NCBI GenBank assembly: GCA_903813345.2
Contig: CAIIXF020000002.1
Coordinates: forward strand, 9,602,650 to 9,666,649
Reading direction: 5' to 3'
From: Owenia fusiformis
Lineage: Eukaryota > Annelida > Polychaeta > Sabellida > Oweniidae
DNA: 64,000 nt
Shown here: positions 57,181 through 64,000 of the stretch, piece by piece
How positions within the stretch are numbered: position 1 is the first letter of the stretch
How the letters are laid out: each line of letters opens with the position of its first letter
Made by a program: the position numbers and the translations under genes
The notes under the pieces: model-generated
What the model saw: the letters and a program-made list of their open reading frames with translations, nothing else
The model's database searches: none
Told to the model about the DNA's origin: nothing

Positions 57181-58840
57181 CAACTGATGAACCAAACTCA
57201 TTGAAAAGGACAGGTGGCGGCAAGCCCCTCTTTTAGCCCACCTACAGAACAAGTATATATTAACATGGAATTGAAGAGGGAAGCATGACATTTTTCTTAA
57301 AATGTTATTTCTGAGAATTTGGATATTTGACCTTGACATTAGGGTGGTTTAAACGTCAACTTTGAGAAATGGTATTTTTGTCAAAATTTAGCCATTTACT
57401 AATACAAGAATTGAAAGCAATCGGCTTAATTTTGATTGTGACTGACTCACTGAAGAAATGTGAATGAAAATAAAAATATTTTTTATAAATTCTCACGGGC
57501 AATTACACGAAAATCTTGATTTTTAAAGGGACTAAAGGATGTGTCCGGGTATATGCCCTTTTGGTCCCTCAGTCAAATGTATGTGAAATATGGTTTTTAT
57601 TACTGTCCTAGTTATATTTGATAAGTATATTTACTTTTTCACGAGATTTGATGCATAATTAACCCCCTGCTGAGAGTCAGAATAGGTATCCTAACAAACA
57701 AAAAATAGTCATTATTATAGAAAAACACCAATTGCAACATGTATGACATACAAAGAAAAAATAACTTAAGACTAATGAAGAATTAAAAAGAAAATCATAT
57801 TTTTGAAATACACTTAAGGATTAAAAATTTTTTCAAATTTTTGAATTTCCCGCCAGTTTAATCTGAAGGGGAAAAACAAGATGGTTGCCGTAAGAAATAT
57901 CAGAAAAAGAGTTTTCCGGTTTAGGTTTTTTGACGGATTCGGACTTCATCACCAGGGTCATGTATAGAGATTATAAAAATGAAACCAAAATGTTGTGCTC
58001 GGCATGAATTTGACTGAAATATGTGTAACATCACCAAAACAATTGAAGTCTCAAAACTGGATGCTCATTAACTTTGAGTGACTATAATCCCTTGATTACC
58101 CGGATAAACACCAATTCACTTATCCAGAAATACTGTACCATTCAATGTCTACACAAAGAACGTAACCAATGTTTTGGAAGATATGTTTCAAACTTTTTGC
58201 ATAAATAATTCATTTAATATTTGATATTGATTTTTTATCAATTCTGACAAAGTGATATGCACCGTTTTTGATGCCAATATTCTTCATCAATTGTGATACA
58301 AATTGATATTTTTGTAATCTCAGAAGAAGGATAAGATATTGAAGTTTAATAATTTGTGTGACTGAGTTGGTTTTTGAGACATTACAATTTTCAATATTTT
58401 CTAAGTCGATACCCAGACTCATTCCCAGACTCATCCTTTCCCGGTTTCAAAAATGAATGCTCTTGCTGCCTGAGACTCCAACAGTATCTTAAGCATTTTT
58501 CAAGAGTTTGGATGTGATTTTTATTATTTTAAATGCCCATGGGCAATTAGGATAACATGTCTGCAATTAAATGCACACAAGGGCACTTCCATGAGAATGG
58601 ATGTTCTTATTTCAATTGCTTCTCGCCAATTTTCTAAACATGTTTGCCATATTCTAAATAAAGACATTTAATCTTAAAGTTATTTGCCAATTTGCAGTTC
58701 CCATATTTGAAACACAAATAATTCAAAGAAATCCTCTTTCAGTATATATCATAAAATATAAGGCAGCATCATGTATAAATAGCTTGACATTCAAAGGATT
58801 GCCTAAATAATTTCTACTTATTCCCTATTTAGAAAAACAC
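57181..58840. other. No gene recognised
   Basis: AT-rich, with short overlapping frames only. Some of 57181-57340 may be more LINE relic, but I cannot align it. Confidence 0.5.
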
Positions 58841-58957
58841 TTAGGCCATTCAAATATTTTTTATATTAAAACCCTTGAAATAAATAAAGGTTTTGTTGTT
58901 TTTAATATAAGGCCCTTCATCAGAATGCCAACATATAATTAATTTTGAATGGCCTAA
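58841..58957. mobile_element. Small foldback with TTAGGCCATTCAAA termini
   Basis: TTAGGCCATTCAAA at 58841 is mirrored by TTTGAATGGCCTAA ending at 58957. An inner TATTAAAA/TTTTAATATAA pair extends the stem. 117 bp and non-coding. Confidence 0.65.
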
Positions 58958-59127
58958 TCTGTACATGCAGTTATTTAGTGCACATGTATGCCCAGGTTAG
59001 CAGCCATATTGAAAACATAAACCAGTCAGCCTTATTTTCATCACAAAAGATCAGTTTTAGTGGTGAGCCCACACTCCCACAAAAATGATATTAGCAGAGA
59101 AGCTACTTTACAGTCGCTGCATTATAC

Positions 59128-60090
59128 AGTGCGTATCAAAAAAACGCAACAGATTGTTATCTCGGAAAAGCACAAAACCAGTGATAACAGCATTGATTTC
59201 ATTCAATGCACCATAAAGCCACGTGTCTCCTCTTTACAATGATATATCATTCATTGATATTTTGGTCATGGTTGGGCGAGTAATCATTCCATTTGCCAGA
59301 ATTAGCTTGGGACCAAGTTATAAACATCGCAAAAGTAAGTGTACGGAGCCCGATGCAATATTGGAAGAAAACATAAAATCAATGCTGACTGCATCCTTTT
59401 CATTCAATGTACCAAAAAGCCAAATTACTCCTCTTTGCAATGGAATATCATTCATTCACAGGGAGTCATGGCTGGCCGAATAATAATCAATTTTGCAAAG
59501 TGGGGCAAAATTCAGCTCAGACTCAAGATTCAAACATTGCAAAAGCCAGTACAAGGGGCATAGGGGCTATTGGAAGAAAGTGTGACAGGTGTGACATAGA
59601 CAGTGAAGTGTTCATACTCATACTCTTGCAAGAATACATCCTATACCCCTCCAAATTGCCACCACATCCTTGTACATAAAGATACGCTCATCTATCCACG
59701 TCATGCATGGTTCAGCCCTGAGTCATCTGTGGGTTAAAGCAGAGAAAATCAGCCCATGGGCAATTCTTTCTCGAGGTTGTGCAATATCTGGTGAAGGAAT
59801 TGTGAGCACAGATGCTCCTGAGATAGCTCCAAAAGAAAAAGTCACAACAATTCAAGTCAAGGGAACTTTCATTGGCACTTGGCAATATCTAAAACTTGAT
59901 GCAGAGCCGATTTTGACCCACTGTGCAAATGGAAGGATTTCACACCCAACCATCACCACATGTGAATGAATGACATATCATTGCAAAGAGGAAAGACGTG
60001 GCTTTATGGTACATTGAATGAAACTGATGTAGTCATCACTAGTTTTGTGATTTTACGAGATAACTACTTGTTGCGTTTTTTATCGCACCC
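59128..60090. mobile_element. 963-bp TIR element with TA target site, internally duplicated
   Basis: Left CAGTGCGTATCAAAAAAACG is mirrored by right CGTTTTTTATCGCACCC, and the arms pair over about 130 bp (CATTCAATG-ACCATAAAGCC etc.). TA stands at 59126-59127 and 60091-60092. A ~145-bp internal segment (59190-59330: TTCATTCAATGCACC...CATGGTTGGGCGAGTAATCA) is repeated directly at about 59397-59535. Frames up to 100 codons occur but show no transposase, so it is a non-autonomous Tc1/mariner- or ISL2EU-like element by inference. Confidence 0.75.
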
Positions 60091-60150
60091 TAAGGTGCAA
60101 TTTTGTAATCAGTTTGCCGGACGGGCAGGCGGGCGGGCGTCCCGAATAAT

Positions 60151-61125
60151 CTTGTCTACAGGTTTCCAGTCAAACCGTTCGAGGGATTCTTTTGAAATTC
60201 TCAGGGATGTTTCTACCTATGAAAGTTTAGAACTGATTAGTTTTTCGGCATTCTGGGTAAGTGTTTAGTGGCCATTTTGGATTTTCCGTCTTAAAATCTT
60301 GTCTGTCAAGGCTTGTCTACAGGTTTCCAGCCAAACCGTTTGAGGGATTCTTTTGAAATTCTCAGGGATGTTTCTACCTATGAAAGTTTAGAACTGATTA
60401 GTTTTTCGGCATTCTGGGTAAATGTTAAGGCGGCAATTTTGGATTTTCCGTCCTAAAATCTTGTCTGTCAAGGCTTGTCTACAGGTTTCCAGCCAAACCA
60501 TTTGAGGGATTCATTTGAAATTCTCAGGGATGTTTCTACCTATGAAAGTTTAGAACTGATTAGTTTTCGGCATTCTGGGTAAATGTTAAGGCGGCCATTT
60601 TGGATTTTCCGTCCTAAAATCTTGTCTGTCAAGGCTTGTCTACAGGTTTACAGCCAAACCGTTTGAGGGATTCATTTGAAATTCTCAGGGATGTTTCTAT
60701 CTATAAAAGTTTAGAACTGATTAATTTTCGGCATTCTGGGTAAATGTTAAGGCGGCCATTTTGGATTTTCCGTCCTAAAATCTAATTGTCTTTCAAGGCT
60801 TGTCTACAGGTTTCCAGCAAAACCGTTTGAAGGATTCATTTGAAATTCTCAGGGTTGTTTCTACCTATGGAAGTTTAGAACTGATTAGTTTTCGGCATTC
60901 TTGGTAAATGTTAAGGCGGCCATTTTGGATTTTCCGTCCTAAAATCTTGTCTGTCAAGGCTTGTCTACAGGTTTCCAGCCAAATCGTTTGAGGGATTCAT
61001 TTGAAATTCTCAGGAATGTTTCTACCTATAAAAGTTTAGAAGTGATCAGTTTTTCGGCATTCTTGGTAAATGTTAAGGCGGCCATTTTGGATTTTTCGTC
61101 CTAATATCTTGTCTGTGAAGGCTTG
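60151..61125 (+). repeat. 161-bp tandem array, six units
   Basis: CTTGTCTACAGGTTTCCAG begins units at about 60151, 60312, 60474, 60635, 60798 and 60959. Each carries AAACCGTTTGAGGGATTC, AAATTCTCAGGGATGTTTCT, TTTCGGCATTCTGGGTAA and GGCGGCCATTTTGGATTTTC. It is preceded by a GCGGGCGGGCG stretch at 60127. Non-coding. Confidence 0.95.
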
Positions 61126-62522
61126 AACTAAACGGTTAATCTTTCCAATTTTCACATATTTTGTAATACGTCAGTATATCTTTTACCGGGATTTTTTTCA
61201 GGAAAATCTGAATTGTAGAAAAAAAGCTGATACACTGTGAAGTAATATCGTCAACCCAGTTGTCCGAAACCCAGTTGTCCGAGGGGATCTTATCTAAAAA
61301 TACAATTTCTTAAAACGAATCTTGTCGCAACCTCTGGGAATCACGACAACATAACATTGGAATCACGTTGACATCATTGCAAAATTAGGCTAAATATGCT
61401 GTCAAGACGTTATTTGTTAAATGTTTAGCCTACGAAAGTTCATGGGTAACTTGAGAACTACAAAATACAATCAAATACTTTTCGAACGTACAACAGCAAT
61501 ATTTCTCACCTAACGTACAAGTTCATAGTTTTAGGAACGTATTTTAAACGCATGATAGCCAAATATATCAAGATTATACTATATCTTCCTTAATGTAGTT
61601 ATCTAGTGTTCACAAAGTTTTGAAACATATTTTATCTAGATCCATCAGAAATTAACTTATCCCATAAATTACTTTATTGGTTCTAGTATCTTGCATGACT
61701 CGTTCATAAGAATTCTTTAATTCTACCTCCCCAATACGTGCGAAGATGACATGTACTGGTAAACTGTCAAAATATTGTATTGTAATATATTTGATATTAA
61801 TATTCTAAAGCTTTGATAAAACATATTAGTATTTATTGAATTTCTATGGGTACCATAAGGTACAGTTGCTGAAAGTTTCTAAGGTGTCTGGTCAAAATAT
61901 CGATGTCCGTCAACTCCCCCCCCCCCTCCCCCTTGAAACGAAACCAAAAATGTTGAAAATTGAAATTCCCGGGAAAACCATAATCGATGTCCGTCACCTA
62001 ATGAAATCAGGTTTTGACCCCCTCCCCCTGTATCCAATTGAATGAAGTTTGGCATTCATTTCGAGGACTTTTCAATTTAAAGAAAACAAATTGACGGGAG
62101 ATGGATTAAAATTGCTTTAAACAACGTATTTAAGTATGGTAATAGGCCTATGTGATTATTGTCGTTCAGTGCTTATTGTTTAAGTAATCAAAAATATGAC
62201 AGTTGACACCATTTAATTGTTGAATTATACACTTCTGACAATAAATAAATGAGTGGTAGTCGATTTTCTATCACTATTTTTAAACCATGGTGGTTTAAAA
62301 GCGTGGTTGTGTAAAAAACCAACCACCGGCCAAGCATTGACCTCTCCCACCTCATAGGAGAGTAACTGGTCGGTGGTCGGCGGTTTGTCTTTTTCGTCAT
62401 CCCGTGACTGACATTTCGTCCATACTGCAGGTAAAGTGAAAAAATGATGAAATTATATTTTTACCAAAATCTTTTTAGTATACTCCCTCGATTTTTTTCT
62501 TTATCTAGCAATATCTAAACCA
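61126..62522. other. No gene recognised
   Basis: AT-rich. ATCGATGTCCGTCA occurs at 61899 and 61983 around a C run at 61914-61926. CCAGTTGTCCGA is doubled near 61257-61280. Paired CCACC/GGTGG arms lie near 62290-62380. Confidence 0.45.
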
Positions 62523-62711
62523 ATGCTATTGGCCATGTCGACGCGGAAAATCATTAGCAAAAGTGAAGACACCATTGTTCAATACTTACTTCTATGTGAA
62601 AAACAAAATGATGCTTTGAATAATGGCACATACCAGTACTTTAGGTCAACACGTGTGACTGTATCTAAAGATGAATTGAATGGTAGTTCTTTGGGAAAAG
62701 TGAAAAAGTAA
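62523..62711 (+). CDS. Possible short frame or terminal exon, unrecognised
   Basis: 63 codons (MLLAMSTRKIISKSEDTIVQ..., ending GSSLGKVKK and a TAA). It is preceded by a T-rich tract and TCTAG at about 62505, which could serve as an acceptor. Polar, moderately balanced composition, no domain. Could be chance. Confidence 0.15.
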   Translation: MLLAMSTRKIISKSEDTIVQYLLLCEKQNDALNNGTYQYFRSTRVTVSKDELNGSSLGKVKK

Positions 62712-63020
62712 TTATGTACCTAAGGACAAGAAGTTACAAAAAATAAGTTGCTTTTTGTTTTTTGTATTACGTATTTCTCGTGCAAAAGTAAAATATGAAA
62801 CAATATACCTGTTTAACACAAACCTTACAAAATCAAAATACCATTTGTATCATACAGCGATTATGTGTTATTGCGAACAATATGAAGCTGGGTAAAACAC
62901 ATCGACGAGGAAATTGTCCCTCTGGCTCGAGCTCATTAAAACATGCTCTGGTTTAACATGTTTGTTACAAAATAAAGATACTAAATAATTACATTTTATT
63001 ATCAGATGAAGTTTCCCTCC
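62712..63020. other. No gene recognised
   Basis: AT-rich sequence with no supported feature. Confidence 0.5.
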
Positions 63021-63116
63021 CAGGAGCGGATCTGGGAACCAACAAGGGGGGGGGGGGGGCAAATTTCAAGTCTGAGAAAAAAACTTCCGGCCCCTCCCCC
63101 CAGATCCGCCAGTGAG
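63021..63116. mobile_element. Small foldback with GCGGATCTGGG / CCCAGATCCGCC termini
   Basis: Left GGAGCGGATCTGGG and right CCCCAGATCCGCC pair. Inside, a 14-base G run faces CCCCTCCCCCC. Single-ended relatives are at 16657 and 22753. Confidence 0.65.
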
Positions 63117-63879
63117 AGGTCTAATAGATTGCATTCTAAATCATGTTCTCTCTATAAATCAGTGCATGATACAGCAATAACAATAAAGAGGAGGGGTGTG
63201 CACGTTTCTATTTTCGTTCATTTTATATCGTAATGAACAAAATCAGCAGTATTGAGAAATTTGAAGTTTACAAAATTGCGTTCTTCAGGATAATATGACT
63301 TATGGGGATAAATGATCTGATTTTGAATCCGAACTTAACGTTTTTTATAACAAAATATATCATATCGTTTATAGTAGTCTATTACATAACTCAGCAGTGG
63401 GTCAGTCATACGAGCCAGTCATATACACACCGGAATAGCCTGACTCGCTTCAACTGTTTAATCACTTGGTCCTCATTTTATGGGATTTTATCGTCGCTAA
63501 TTCAGTGCATGCATCAAGCTCTTGTGATAATGTATCATATGAAATCCCATTTTCGATCAAATTGGGTCGTGAATCGCATCAATATATGCGACAATAGCAT
63601 ATGGTAATTACAGTGTCCGTTATCCCGTATCTCATTTTGATCGGTTAAATTAAAGACTTTATTTCGATGGAAGAACATTATTAACTGTACAATGAGTATT
63701 AAGACACTTGATTGTTTTTCCAAAGGAATTTAGTCTAGGTGCTCTTTTAAACATACAGTTCATTAAAATCTACTTGAAGCGACGGTTATGTCCGCCATTT
63801 GTGACAACGGTATCTGACTTTACCGTTGTCAGGTTATTCCGGGGTGAGTATTGTAAGGTTAATCCACTTGGCTCCTATT
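63117..63879. other. No gene recognised
   Basis: AT-rich; an inverted CGGTAT/ACCGTTGTCA pair lies near 63805-63830. No domain-bearing frame. Confidence 0.5.
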
Positions 63880-63883
63880 AAAG

Positions 63884-64000
63884 GCGTAGACACATTTGCC
63901 CCGATTTTCGGTACGACACCCGACCGATGGCGTCTGTTACAAATTCTTACAACTTCCAATAACTTAACAAATACTGTTTAGACTGACTTCAATTTTTTTC
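63884..64000. mobile_element. Foldback with ACATTTGCCCCGATT arm, cut by the window end
   Basis: AGGCGTAGACACATTTGCCCC then GATTTTCGGTACGACACCCG resembles the left arm at 11029-11090. The second arm is outside the window. Confidence 0.45.

Noticed and set aside
59223-60268. Several frames of 74-100 codons across the TIR element and the 161-bp array
   Set aside because: They overlap in all phases, cross the inverted arms and show no transposase residues.
1-64000. tRNA, rRNA, or tRNA-derived SINE
   Set aside because: I looked for A-box/B-box pairs and cloverleaf-like arms by eye and found none convincing; a covariance-model search would be decisive.

Overview
The window reads as non-coding, transposon-dominated DNA from an AT-rich animal genome, most likely a marine invertebrate. 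The reasons are APE-type LINEs, many MITE and foldback families, GT-AG introns inside a transposon-borne gene, minisatellites and frequent poly-C/poly-G runs. The phylum cannot be fixed from the sequence; a lophotrochozoan such as a bivalve is only a guess. There are no bacterial operons, rRNA, tRNA or CRISPR. I see no convincingly intact host protein gene, only three weak exon candidates (11.44, 39.47 and 62.5 kb).

Layout. 0-11.2 kb: dispersed MITEs and foldbacks, including a hAT-like family with 8-bp target duplications (4.05 and 5.29 kb). 11.4-16 kb: a 2.27-kb element with 87-bp terminal inverted repeats carries a broken three-exon minus-strand gene (Myb/SANT-like N-terminus, low-complexity tail). 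A foldback with essentially perfect 117-bp arms is nested in it, and two decayed relatives lie downstream. 16-23 kb: short repeats, a MITE split by 1.6 kb of other repeat, and two copies of a TIR family with clean 6-bp target duplications (20.85 and 21.45 kb).

23.4-33.8 kb: a head-to-tail array of about five modules built from 475-610-bp subunits. Four modules end in the same hairpin followed six to seven bases later by CTAG and then T, which is the layout of a Helitron 3' end. Each module head carries an AGGTCA direct repeat with 1-bp spacing. 33.8-37.5 kb: a minus-strand LINE with an uninterrupted reading frame of about 1146 codons (APE endonuclease, reverse transcriptase, C-terminal zinc knuckle) abuts the end of the last module.

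37.5-64 kb: a 39-bp minisatellite (44.0-45.6 kb); duplicated exon-like blocks with an identical-length 44-nt intron-like gap (42.4 and 46.5 kb, related block at 51.3 kb); a 158-bp tandem array (46.9-47.9 kb); a decayed reading frame (48.0-48.8 kb); a 1.04-kb non-autonomous CACTA element with ATA target duplications (49.8-50.9 kb); a three-layer nested insertion with a matching unoccupied paralogue (52.7-53.5 kb against 42.8-43.2 kb); two LINE relics (54.8-55.3 and 56.7-57.2 kb); a 963-bp TA-flanked TIR element (59.1-60.1 kb); and a 161-bp tandem array (60.15-61.1 kb).

The elements mostly act as independent parasites. The notable interactions are nesting, insertion next to TTATTA-rich module junctions, and amplification of whole modules.
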